Below, piece after piece: positions 55,827 through 64,000 of a stretch of DNA of 64,000 nt. A program made the translations under genes and the position numbers. The stretch lies in NCBI RefSeq assembly GCF_020443565.1, contig NZ_JAIZZN010000011.1, positions 1 to 64,000 of the forward strand, read 5' to 3'. The stretch comes from Clostridium sp. CS001 (GTDB lineage: Bacteria > Bacillota > Clostridia > Clostridiales > Clostridiaceae). Under the pieces are notes generated by a model. That model saw only the letters and a list, made by a program, of their open reading frames with translations, searched no databases and was not told the origin of the DNA. Within the stretch, counting starts at the first letter, position 1, and each line of letters begins with the position of its first letter.

Positions 55827-55868
55827 GCTTTCTCCTTCCTTCATACCTTTCTTAAAATTCCCAACCTT

Positions 55869-56168
55869 AAAGGCGTAGCCTAACGGCTAAAACATTTTTG
55901 GATGGCTTAGTAACAATTCTTTTATTAATATATAGCTACGCTAATGTATTCAAAGAGTTGTCTCAGTTTTTCAAAATAGATTCTCTATCTTTACCCATAT
56001 CAAAGACGCAGCCTATCGGCTAAAACCCTTTTGGACTTACTTAGGTATAAATCCTTATTAATATATATCTACACCAACATATTCAAAGAATTGTCTCAGA
56101 TTTTCAAAAGTAGTTTTCATACCTTTATTCATACCAAAGACACAGCCTATCGGCTAAAACCTTTTCAA
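55869..56168. repeat. 133-bp tandem repeats, two units and a third partial
   Basis: Units start at 55869, 56002 and 56136. Each opens with AAAG.CG.AGCCTA.CGGCTA followed by AAAC, then GGA, a TATTAATATAT block, CAAAGA.TTGTCTCAG and TTTTCAAAA. The short AGCC-TATC-GGCT stem recurs in each unit. They lie between the DUF1294 gene and repeat D; no coding sequence is seen. Confidence 0.8.
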
Positions 56169-56259
56169 GTGCCCTCCTGCAATTCCGAATAGGACAACAC
56201 ACTTTATCCTACAATACCCCCCCCCACACATCACCCCCAAATATAGATACATATAATTG

Positions 56260-56543
56260 TATGAAATTTCTCCGAAGTGACTTGCAATAAGAAGCAACGA
56301 TGCTGTTAAATTTGATTTAGAAATTCTTCTTTTGCGAGTGTAAAATTCTCGTGACCCTGCCAGGATGCATAACAATTAATAATTGTTATGTCCCCCAGAG
56401 ACCTACCCAGAGGTGGGTAGCGAACCCGAGACAGGACGTCGAGTGTGAGCGCCAGAGAATTTTACATGAGCAAAAGATTAGAATTTCTTAATCAAATTTC
56501 CAGCTTCCAGCTCTTATGCAAGGCACGTAGGAGAAATTTCATA
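56260..56543. repeat. Palindromic repeat family, copy D (284 bp)
   Basis: The outer arms TATGAAATTTCTCC and GGAGAAATTTCATA are perfect. The middle arms TTTGATTTAGAAATTCT / AGAATTTCTTAATCAAA and the inner TGTAAAATTCTCG / GAGAATTTTACA follow. Its core is longer than in B, with an extra palindrome AACAATTAATAATTGTT and the GACCTACCCAGAGGTGGGTA block, which looks like a nested insertion. It ends 15 bp behind the sbcC stop. Confidence 0.88.
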
Positions 56544-56558
56544 CCCTATCCTGTACCT

Positions 56559-59500
56559 TTAACTATATTCTAATTTAACCTTGCTTCCTCCTTGTCCTTG
56601 TTCTGCCGGAGTTACTATCAGCTTTATTGGAACCCTATTCTTAAGCTCCTCCACATGACTTATTATTCCCACAGACAACGTACTAGAATGAAGCTTCTCT
56701 AGTGAGTTCATTACTATGTCTAAAAGTTCTGTATCTAAAGTTCCAAAACCCTCATCTAAAAAGAAGAACTCAAGTGGTGCGCTTCCTTTCATTTGAATTT
56801 GCGAAGATAATGCTAGTGCAAGACATAGTGACGTTAAGAAGGTTTCTCCACCTGATAGGGTGTTAGTTTCACGTCTTCTACCTCCATTAAAATCATCCCT
56901 CATTACAAAAGCTCCCTCAGAATCAAGTTCTAGGGCATAACGTCCTCTAGTTATATCCTTCAACCTCTTTGAAGCCTCCATGGATATATACTTTAGCTGC
57001 TTCATGGCTACATACTCCACAAACTTATTTCCTTGAATTAAGGTGTCAAGTTCCCTTAAAAGACTAAGTTTATGATCTATTTCTCGTCTTTTTATAACAA
57101 GCGCTTTAATTTCTTCTATCTTTCTTCCCATGTCCTCTAAGCTGAGAGTTTGAGCACCTATAGCTTTACTTTTTTCCTCTAAGATATTTTGCACTATTTC
57201 TCTTTGTTTTTTCAAGCCTTCAAAGAAAACAGGGTCTATTTCTTTTCCCTTAAGAAGTTTTTCTACTCTTTGCAAGTTATCTAAGACGCTACGCACAGCT
57301 TCTTCATACTTCTTTATTTCTTCTTCTATTATAATCATTACTTCTTTACTAATTAAATAACTATAAGCAGTTTCACTATCTTCAAAGAAATTCTCTTTAA
57401 GTGATAGATTTAATCTTTCTTCGCCTTGCTCTAGCAGAGTTATTAGCATTTCACCTTTCTTTTCCTGAGTAATTTTCTGAGTTTCTAGTCCTTGCTTTTC
57501 TATATTTTCTTTTTCTAAAAGTTCTCTTAATCTAGCTTCCCTCAAAGTTATTTCTTTAATTTCATCTCTTGTTTTCTGTATTTCAACTTTTGGAGAAAAC
57601 TCTTTAGAGTTAGCAAACTCTAAAGAGGTCGTAAATCCACAAAGCTCCATAGCTTGACTAGTAAGGCCTTCTATTTCAGCTTTCTTTTCCTTACCACTGG
57701 TTTCTATTTCAGCTTTTTTGGTATTAAGATCTTTTAATATTTGGTCTACTTCTAGTCTTTGCTTTTCTGTAGTTACTAACTCTGCGCGATGCTTTCTAGC
57801 TATTGCTATTAGTTTTACTGCATCATTATCTGCTGCTTTAACTTGCTGCAACTTTTCTTTTATTGATAAAGGAGTTGTACCATTAATTGGCTCTTTTGCA
57901 AGTGAGTTTTCTGCCTTATATAGTTCTTCTTTTAAAAGCTCATAATTCTCTTGCAAAAGCTTTAGTTTCTCTGTAGCAATAGATAATTCTTTGTCGTTAG
58001 ATGCATGGGCTTCTTTTTCCTTTTTTAAGCCTTCTCCTAGTTTTGCTTCTGAGCTGTCTGCCTTACTTTTTTCCTCACGTAGTGCAATTAATGCTAAGTC
58101 CAACTCAGTTTTTTGCTTGTTGTAGCTTTCTAAATCTCCCTTAAACTTAAGCAGTGCTACTTCACTTTCACTTTTCTGTGCTCGCATCTCCTCAATATTT
58201 ATATCACCTAGCTTTTCACAAACTATAGCTAATTGGCCATTTATATTTTCTTGGTCACGTAAAAGTTCTGCAGCTTTAATTTGCTCCATATGAAAATCTT
58301 TACGTATTTTTTCTAAGTTTAACTCTTCTCTTTGTTTTAAGCTTTTCTTTACTTCTAAAGTATCATTTACTATTGCTTTGGCACTGTGAGGATGCTGATT
58401 CGAACCACATACTGGGCATGGATCTCCTTCTTTTAAATCATATGCAAGGACAGCTGCCATAGCTTCCTGTTCTATTAACTTTATCTCTTCATCTATAGCT
58501 TTTATCTGAGCTACACTTAACTCTATTACTTCTTCCGTATTTTTTAAATTTAGCTTAAGTTTCTCACTTTCAATATTTATAATGTTATACTTTTTTTGGA
58601 GTTCTTCTTTTATTTTACGGTTTTCTACAGCTTTTTCTAGATTATCCTGAAGGGTACTGTAATCCTTTTGTTTTTCTAACAGCAGATTATTATCTCCCGG
58701 GAAATTATTCGCTATTGTATTACCTTTTTCTTGCAAAACAACTAATTTATTTTGTATGCTTGCCTGAAGTAGAATAGCCTCTTTATACATTGTAGAAGTT
58801 GTATCTATATCTTTTTTCAAGATGCTGTCTTTACTTTTAAGCTCTTCTACATTTTTCTGAGTAGATGCAACTTCTAGTTCACTGTTATAGGTGTTTTGGA
58901 GTTTTTCTCTATATTCTGGCAATACTTCTGTTTTACTTAAACTTTCTTCTACCATTTCTATCTGTATCTCTAGCTTTGCTTTATTTGTTTCTAGTGAATT
59001 GTGACTTAAAGTGTTTTTATTTATATTTATCATAAGCTCTTTATGCTTTTCTAAAAGAATATTCTTTTCACTAGCAATATAAGCTATTTTTTCTTCAATA
59101 ACTATTGCTTGCTTTAAGTTAGCTTCCTTTTCAATTAAAATAGGAAGTTTATTGTTTTTATTGTTAAAGGCTTCCTCATATGAAGCTTTTGTATTATTTA
59201 GCCTTTCACAGGTAACCTTAAAATCACTACTTATTTTTTCAAGGGCAGTTTTGTTTACAGAAAGACTTTCTTTAGTTTCAGCCACATTATCAATAAATGG
59301 TTTTACGTTTAGCGCTAGACGCCCTTTAGTGAAGCTTTCTCTTTTGCTTTTAATTTCTTCTTCATTTTCTTGTAACTGCCTTTGCCTTTTTATATATTGA
59401 TTTTTCTCCTCTTGTATATCCCAAAGGGTTTTGTACTCAGTGTACTGATTGTCCAAAGTATTCTTCTGCACTTTAAGCTGCTTTTCTTCTTCCTTTAAAT

Positions 59501-60176
59501 CGTCTAAAGCAGCTTGTATTTCCTTTTGGGCCTCTACACTTACATTCTCATAGCCCTTCATTTCCCCTTCTAGCTCACTTTGAGTTTTTAAGTTTTCATT
59601 TCTAATTGCTCTTATCTTGTCGTATAGCTTGGTGCCGTATTTTTCTAAGGCAAATATTCTCTCTAGCATACTTCGCCTATCTTTTCCTGTAAGCTTTAAA
59701 AACTCATTAAATTTGCCCTGTGGTAGTACTACTGAACGTGTGAAATCCTCAACTTTTAGGCCTATAATGCCTACGATGTTTTCTTCCACATCCTTTGGTC
59801 CTTCTGCAAGGATTTTGCTTTCCTCTGGATTTTCCTTATTTATTTCTATAAGCCTAGCATAGGTAGTTTTAAAATTTCCAGTTTTTAATCTCTTTATGCA
59901 CCTTTCTGCTCTATACAACTTTCTAGCTTTTCCAAGTCCTATTTCAAAGTCATAGCTTATTTCTAGCACATTGGTTTCTGTATTTACAAACTCTTTAGTT
60001 TCTCTTGATACTTTACCGTAGAGAGCTATAGTTATACCATCTAATATGGTAGATTTACCACTAGCTGTGGGTCCGAAGATACCGAAAAGCCCTTTTTCTG
60101 TAAGCTTTGAAAATTCTATGGTCTGTTGTTCTACAAAGGAATTTAACCCCTTAATTTTAAGATTTACTGGTTTCAT
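56559..60176 (-). CDS. sbcC: Exonuclease subunit SbcC (Rad50-like ATPase)
   Basis: 1205 residues. With SbcD it forms an ATP-dependent nuclease that cuts hairpins and blocked DNA ends. Walker A GPTASGKS is at 35-42, long coiled coils flank the zinc hook CPVCGSNQHP near 584-593, and the C-terminal lobe has TLSGGETFLTSLCLALALSS near 1105 and FFLDEGFGTLD as Walker B near 1135. The full length is intact. Its ATG overlaps the sbcD end by 20 bases. Repeat D lies just behind its stop, which is notable because SbcCD acts on long palindromes. Confidence 0.96.
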   Translation of the reverse strand: MKPVNLKIKGLNSFVEQQTIEFSKLTEKGLFGIFGPTASGKSTILDGITIALYGKVSRETKEFVNTETNVLEISYDFEIGLGKARKLYRAERCIKRLKTGNFKTTYARLIEINKENPEESKILAEGPKDVEENIVGIIGLKVEDFTRSVVLPQGKFNEFLKLTGKDRRSMLERIFALEKYGTKLYDKIRAIRNENLKTQSELEGEMKGYENVSVEAQKEIQAALDDLKEEEKQLKVQKNTLDNQYTEYKTLWDIQEEKNQYIKRQRQLQENEEEIKSKRESFTKGRLALNVKPFIDNVAETKESLSVNKTALEKISSDFKVTCERLNNTKASYEEAFNNKNNKLPILIEKEANLKQAIVIEEKIAYIASEKNILLEKHKELMININKNTLSHNSLETNKAKLEIQIEMVEESLSKTEVLPEYREKLQNTYNSELEVASTQKNVEELKSKDSILKKDIDTTSTMYKEAILLQASIQNKLVVLQEKGNTIANNFPGDNNLLLEKQKDYSTLQDNLEKAVENRKIKEELQKKYNIINIESEKLKLNLKNTEEVIELSVAQIKAIDEEIKLIEQEAMAAVLAYDLKEGDPCPVCGSNQHPHSAKAIVNDTLEVKKSLKQREELNLEKIRKDFHMEQIKAAELLRDQENINGQLAIVCEKLGDINIEEMRAQKSESEVALLKFKGDLESYNKQKTELDLALIALREEKSKADSSEAKLGEGLKKEKEAHASNDKELSIATEKLKLLQENYELLKEELYKAENSLAKEPINGTTPLSIKEKLQQVKAADNDAVKLIAIARKHRAELVTTEKQRLEVDQILKDLNTKKAEIETSGKEKKAEIEGLTSQAMELCGFTTSLEFANSKEFSPKVEIQKTRDEIKEITLREARLRELLEKENIEKQGLETQKITQEKKGEMLITLLEQGEERLNLSLKENFFEDSETAYSYLISKEVMIIIEEEIKKYEEAVRSVLDNLQRVEKLLKGKEIDPVFFEGLKKQREIVQNILEEKSKAIGAQTLSLEDMGRKIEEIKALVIKRREIDHKLSLLRELDTLIQGNKFVEYVAMKQLKYISMEASKRLKDITRGRYALELDSEGAFVMRDDFNGGRRRETNTLSGGETFLTSLCLALALSSQIQMKGSAPLEFFFLDEGFGTLDTELLDIVMNSLEKLHSSTLSVGIISHVEELKNRVPIKLIVTPAEQGQGGSKVKLEYS

Positions 60177-61437
60177 TTTCGGTTCCTCCTTCCTCTTCTT
60201 CTAGCGCTATGCTTAAAAACAATTCCATTAACTCTTTTGATGGTTCAAGTCCTGCTTTTTCTCTCATAAAATAATCCTTAAACATTTCTTCCATGGATTT
60301 TTCTTTTAAGCTTTCCAATAAGTCTTCTTCACGTTCTATATCCTCTAGTATTGGCTCTATGGAAACAATGTCTGGTCTTAACTTTCTCATTTCTTTTATG
60401 TGCTCAGTGCTGATTATTTCCTTTGTCTTTATTTCAAGATACACCCATATGTTTCTTTCACTGTGCTCCCTACATCTTTCTAGTGCATCCTCTACACTTT
60501 CACATTTCCATACTTCTATGGGCTTATAATTTCTAAATTTTATTTCTGATATTTCAGCATCACCTTGCGGCTTAACCTCCACTAGGTATGCTCCCTTGCT
60601 ATAGTTTATTTCACTTTTGCTGTATTGAATTGGAGAGCCAGAATATCTTATCTTACCTTTAGTTCCTGGAACCTTTTGTGGTCTATGAAGGTGACCCAGG
60701 GCGCAGTACTGTGCATTTTCTGGAAAGCTTTTTGGAGAAACTGAAAGACTTCCCCCTAGTTGTATGCTTCTTTCTGATCCACTTTCCTCTCCTCCCATAG
60801 CATAGAGATGAGAGACTACTAGATTTACTGTATCCTCTCTGTATTTATTTGATAGTTCCTCGAAAAGTTCCCCTATTCTATCAGAATAGCTTTTTTGCCT
60901 ATCTTCGTCATTTAGCTCTGTCCCTAGCACTTCATTTAATCTTTTCTCACTTGGATAAGGCAGCGTTATAATAACTGCTTTTTCTCCTCTTATGCTAAGT
61001 TCTATGAAACCTTCCCCGCTTTCTATTATTTCAAAGTCACTTTGTTTTTCAAGGTTTGACCCATCTTTAAAATTAAACTCTCCAAAGTGTCCCTGCCTTG
61101 CTATGCTCTTTGGCTCACCTAAAAGTATTACTCCATGTTCGTAGGCAAGAGAGCTAGCTGCAGCTAATCTCTCTGGGTTATCATGATTCCCTGCAACAAC
61201 TAGCACTGCAGTTTTTCCACTACTTGTAATGCTTTTAAGCGTGCTATAAAACATCTTCTCAGCTCTTGCTGGTGGATTTCCATTGTCATAGATATCCCCA
61301 GCTATAAGTACCAAATCTATATTATTACTTTCTACTATTTCTATAAACTCTTGCAGAAATTCTTCTTGCTCCTCTAATCTACTGTATTGTTCTAATGTCT
61401 TACCTAGATGCCAATCTGAGGTGTGAAGTATTCTCAT
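60157..61437 (-). CDS. sbcD: Exonuclease subunit SbcD (Mre11-like)
   Basis: 426 residues. The five phosphoesterase motifs are visible: LHTSDWHLGKTLE, AGDIYDNGNPP, VAGNHDNPERL, VSHLYAMGG and GHLHRPQ, so the two-metal nuclease site is complete. The C-terminal part links to SbcC. The ATG directly follows the addA stop (TAAATG), with AAGGGGGA as ribosome site inside addA, so the three genes form one operon for double-strand-break processing. Confidence 0.96.
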   Translation of the reverse strand: MRILHTSDWHLGKTLEQYSRLEEQEEFLQEFIEIVESNNIDLVLIAGDIYDNGNPPARAEKMFYSTLKSITSSGKTAVLVVAGNHDNPERLAAASSLAYEHGVILLGEPKSIARQGHFGEFNFKDGSNLEKQSDFEIIESGEGFIELSIRGEKAVIITLPYPSEKRLNEVLGTELNDEDRQKSYSDRIGELFEELSNKYREDTVNLVVSHLYAMGGEESGSERSIQLGGSLSVSPKSFPENAQYCALGHLHRPQKVPGTKGKIRYSGSPIQYSKSEINYSKGAYLVEVKPQGDAEISEIKFRNYKPIEVWKCESVEDALERCREHSERNIWVYLEIKTKEIISTEHIKEMRKLRPDIVSIEPILEDIEREEDLLESLKEKSMEEMFKDYFMREKAGLEPSKELMELFLSIALEEEEGGTENETSKS

Positions 61438-64000
61438 TTAATTGTCCCCCTTTACTTCTACGGCTTCATCACTACTAAATAAGTATAAGTAGCTTTCTTT
61501 AACTTGTTTACCTAGTGTTGCTTTGAGGGCTTTTGCATAATAATCTAGCTGAGATTTGTACTTCTCAATTATGCTATTAACTTCCCCATTTTTTACAGAA
61601 TCAGTTTTATAATCTACTAGGATTATCTCTCCGTTTTCCTCAAAGTAACAGTCAATTATTCCTTGAAGCATTATCTTTTCTTCTCCATATATATCTTCCT
61701 TAAGGCTTTTATCTATATCTGTAGAACTAATTTCCATATGAAATGGAACCTCTCTTTTTAGTAGGTTTGCTTCAAAGGCTTTTACCATTCTTTGCCCTAG
61801 TGGCGTTTGGTATAATTTTATTAATTTTTCTCGCCTTACAGATTTACCTTCTTCACTTGATATTAAGCGTTTTTCTATAAGGATGTCTATTTGTGCATTT
61901 ATTTCACTTACTGTTGCTACTTTAGTTAAATCTAATCTTTGAACTACTGAGTGCATTGCAGTGCCTTTTTCTGCTGGTGTTAACCCCTTTGCTTCTTCTA
62001 GAAACTTAGGTTTACTTATAAGCTTTGGCATATACATATTGTTTGAGGTTCCTTCTTCAAGTTCTATATTAAATTTCCTTTTAAGCTCTGTTACAGTAAG
62101 AACTGTAGGCATCTTTGTGGATTTTTCGTATTTGTATTTAAATCCTAGTCTTTTTTCTATTTCCCCTGCAAACTCGCACACTGCTTCATTTTTCTGAAGT
62201 TCTTTTAGCTTTTCAGCTGTACTTGCAGCAATTTCTTCCTCTTCTTTCGCACTGTTAGCCTTAACTATGTGGTCTCTATTCCAAAACCTTACTTCAAAGT
62301 TTGCAGGATGATTTAATATATTTACGTTATTATCTTCTATTTCTATTAGCTCCCTTAGAGGTTTTCCATCTGAATGTCTTATTATGGTGGGTACTATCCA
62401 ATCTAAGTAGCTTTTTGCTTTTAAAATTTCATATTCTCCTAGTTTTTCATTAGCTTCTTCTAAACTAGAGCTCATTCTATTTAAGTTTCTCTCTATATTT
62501 TTCATTGCTCCAGTTATGATTAGCTTTTCCTTTGCCCTTGTAAAGGCTACGTATAGTACTCTCATTTCCTCCGAAAGACTTTCTATTTTTATCTTCTTTT
62601 TTAGCGCCTCTTTTAGTATGGTAGGATATGAAATTCTACGTACTGGGTCCACATAATCCGGACCGTAACCTAACTCATGATGAAACAATATGCTTTTATT
62701 TATATCCATAAGGTTAAAGTTTTTTCCTGCACCACTTAAGAATACCACAGGGAATTCTAATCCCTTACTTTTATGAATGCTCATTATTCTAACTACATTT
62801 TCATTTTCACCTAGGGTTTTGGCACTACCCATGTCTCCACTGCTTACCTTTAGCTTATTTATAAAGTTTATAAAATTAAATAATCCTTTATAACTAGTTT
62901 CCGCATACTGCCTAGCCCTTTGGAAAAGTACTCTTAAATTTGCTTGCCTTTGAGTTCCTGCTGGCATGGCTCCTATATAACCGTAATAACCTGTATCCGT
63001 ATATAAATGCCAGATAAATTCATCTATGGGCATGTGTTTGCAGAGTTCTCTCCAGTGGTTTAATTTTTCTAAAAATTTACTGAGTTTTTTTACTACCTTT
63101 TGATTCTGCTCTTTTTCCTCTACTTCTACTTTTTCTTCTATTTCAATTTTTACTTCTGTTGATACTCTTGCTTCTGCTACTACTTCTATTGTCGAGATAT
63201 TTACCATTGCCTCGTAAAAACTTATTTCCCTTTGACCTATTCTTATGTCAACTAGCTCCTCTGCAGTAAATCCACCTATAGGGGACCTAAGTACTGAAAG
63301 CATAGGAATATCTTGCCTTGGGTTATCTATAATTTGAAGTAGGCTCATAATTATTTGAATTTCTATAGTTGCAAAGTATCCTGTTCCTGTATCTGCATAA
63401 ACTGGTATCCCTTCAAGTTTTAATTCCTCTAAAAAGGAAGGTGCCCAATTTGAAGTGGCACGTAGTAGGATAACAATATCCTTATAATCCACAAATCTAT
63501 ACGCTTTAATGTTTTTATCATATACCTTAAAAGCATCTTTACTATCACGGTACATTAATTCTTTTATTCTTTTTGCCACAATTCTAGCTTCTAGCTGAAT
63601 ATTTGTAGGACTTTCATCCTCTTGATCTTTACTTTGGTATTCCTCTAATTCCTCTGGATTTTCTGCCTCTTCACTACTGCCTTTGTTTTCCTCAGTTACA
63701 TCTTGTATTTCCTTTTCAATAAGATGTAGCTCCACGGCTCCTCCTATAGTTCCTTGCTCCCCTGGCTCCTTAACTTGAAAGTTTGCTCCAAGGTTTAAAG
63801 CTTCCTCATCAGTATAGTCAAGCTCTCCAATATTTTTGCACATTATTTGTTTGAAGATATAGTTTACTGCATCTATAACTTGCTCTCTACTTCTAAAGTT
63901 CTTGTATAGAGTTATTTTTCTATTTTGATCCCCTTGAACCTTTGAATAGCTATTATATTTTGATAAGAACAGTTCTGGCTTTGCTTGCCTAAATCTATAT
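61438..64000 (-). CDS. addA: ATP-dependent helicase/nuclease subunit AddA, C-terminal part
   Basis: The right edge cuts the 5' part; the visible stretch encodes about 854 residues. The frame continues to the edge (FRQAKPELFLSKYNSYSKVQ, then NFRSRE). It includes the UvrD-type second helicase lobe: DIVILLRAT, VRIMSIHKSKGLEFPVVFL and MRVLYVAFTRAKEKLIITG. The C-terminal PD-(D/E)xK nuclease domain shows GTAMHSVVQRLDL and the active-site run MLQGIIDCYFEENGEIILVDYKTDSV, so it is catalytically complete. AddAB processes broken DNA ends for recombination; addB should lie to the right, outside the window. An internal ATG at 63841-63843 is not the start. Confidence 0.95.
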   Translation of the reverse strand, partial: YRFRQAKPELFLSKYNSYSKVQGDQNRKITLYKNFRSREQVIDAVNYIFKQIMCKNIGELDYTDEEALNLGANFQVKEPGEQGTIGGAVELHLIEKEIQDVTEENKGSSEEAENPEELEEYQSKDQEDESPTNIQLEARIVAKRIKELMYRDSKDAFKVYDKNIKAYRFVDYKDIVILLRATSNWAPSFLEELKLEGIPVYADTGTGYFATIEIQIIMSLLQIIDNPRQDIPMLSVLRSPIGGFTAEELVDIRIGQREISFYEAMVNISTIEVVAEARVSTEVKIEIEEKVEVEEKEQNQKVVKKLSKFLEKLNHWRELCKHMPIDEFIWHLYTDTGYYGYIGAMPAGTQRQANLRVLFQRARQYAETSYKGLFNFINFINKLKVSSGDMGSAKTLGENENVVRIMSIHKSKGLEFPVVFLSGAGKNFNLMDINKSILFHHELGYGPDYVDPVRRISYPTILKEALKKKIKIESLSEEMRVLYVAFTRAKEKLIITGAMKNIERNLNRMSSSLEEANEKLGEYEILKAKSYLDWIVPTIIRHSDGKPLRELIEIEDNNVNILNHPANFEVRFWNRDHIVKANSAKEEEEIAASTAEKLKELQKNEAVCEFAGEIEKRLGFKYKYEKSTKMPTVLTVTELKRKFNIELEEGTSNNMYMPKLISKPKFLEEAKGLTPAEKGTAMHSVVQRLDLTKVATVSEINAQIDILIEKRLISSEEGKSVRREKLIKLYQTPLGQRMVKAFEANLLKREVPFHMEISSTDIDKSLKEDIYGEEKIMLQGIIDCYFEENGEIILVDYKTDSVKNGEVNSIIEKYKSQLDYYAKALKATLGKQVKESYLYLFSSDEAVEVKGDN

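Noticed and set aside
56154-56375. Short open frame across tandem repeat and palindromic copy D
   Set aside because: It is formed by non-coding repeats and has no ribosome site.
63841-63843. ATG as the start of addA
   Set aside because: The frame continues with conserved helicase sequence to the window edge, so this is an internal methionine.

Overview
The window is AT-rich, Gram-positive DNA that looks like Clostridium (Clostridiaceae). Support comes from strong AGGAGG-type ribosome sites, the acpS / GerS-like lipoprotein / alr / mazEF arrangement, DegV, DUF6514-like, MurJ, LCP and VanZ proteins, and a rubredoxin-type redox enzyme. No rRNA, tRNA or CRISPR array was seen. The species cannot be fixed from the sequence alone.

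Positions 1-16150: The left edge is the 5' end of a group IIC intron sitting directly behind the mazF terminator. Leftward genes follow: mazF, its ribbon-helix-helix antitoxin, alr, a GerS-like lipoprotein and acpS. Next come a DUF6514-like gene, a MoxR / DUF58 / DUF4129 operon, a small-multidrug-export membrane protein, and a DegV gene preceded by about 17 tandem TTTA units. A rubredoxin-fused FAD oxidoreductase (rightward), a cell-wall amidase, an Mpv17-like membrane protein, a Cof-type phosphatase and a GAF-GGDEF diguanylate cyclase complete this part.

Positions 16150-24700: A short housekeeping stretch holds a mini zinc-ribbon protein, a cytidylate-kinase-like protein, a ferritin-like protein, leucyl aminopeptidase, a membrane-anchored MutS homologue, a 47-residue secreted peptide, galE and a secreted four-repeat protein. 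It is punctuated by copies of a palindromic repeat family. Four full or reduced copies and one half copy occur in the window, mostly just behind stop codons.

Positions 24700-53500: This is a large surface-polysaccharide locus, nearly all leftward. It contains an LCP ligase, VanZ, a beta-helix protein, a fused Wzz/tyrosine kinase, a MurJ-type flippase, a polysaccharide deacetylase, four glycosyltransferases and a Wzy-like polymerase. A pyruvyltransferase is paired with an F420-dehydrogenase-beta-like protein. The GDP-mannose/GDP-fucose genes (manA, manC, gmd, fcl), a sugar epimerase, the initiating sugar-phosphate transferase and the CpsB-type phosphatase are also present. The locus carries decayed genes: a Wzx flippase, a hexapeptide acyltransferase, a second LCP gene, a group II intron reverse transcriptase and a membrane protein. 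The genes together describe assembly of a fucose-containing, probably pyruvylated polymer: sugar nucleotides, lipid-linked repeat, flipping, polymerisation, then LCP attachment. The Wzx-family flippase is broken, so the intact MurJ-family protein is the only visible flippase.

Positions 53500-64000: A BrkB-type membrane protein, a nitrilase-family amidohydrolase, a DUF1294 protein, 133-bp tandem repeats and another palindromic element precede the recombination operon addA (cut by the right edge), sbcD and sbcC.
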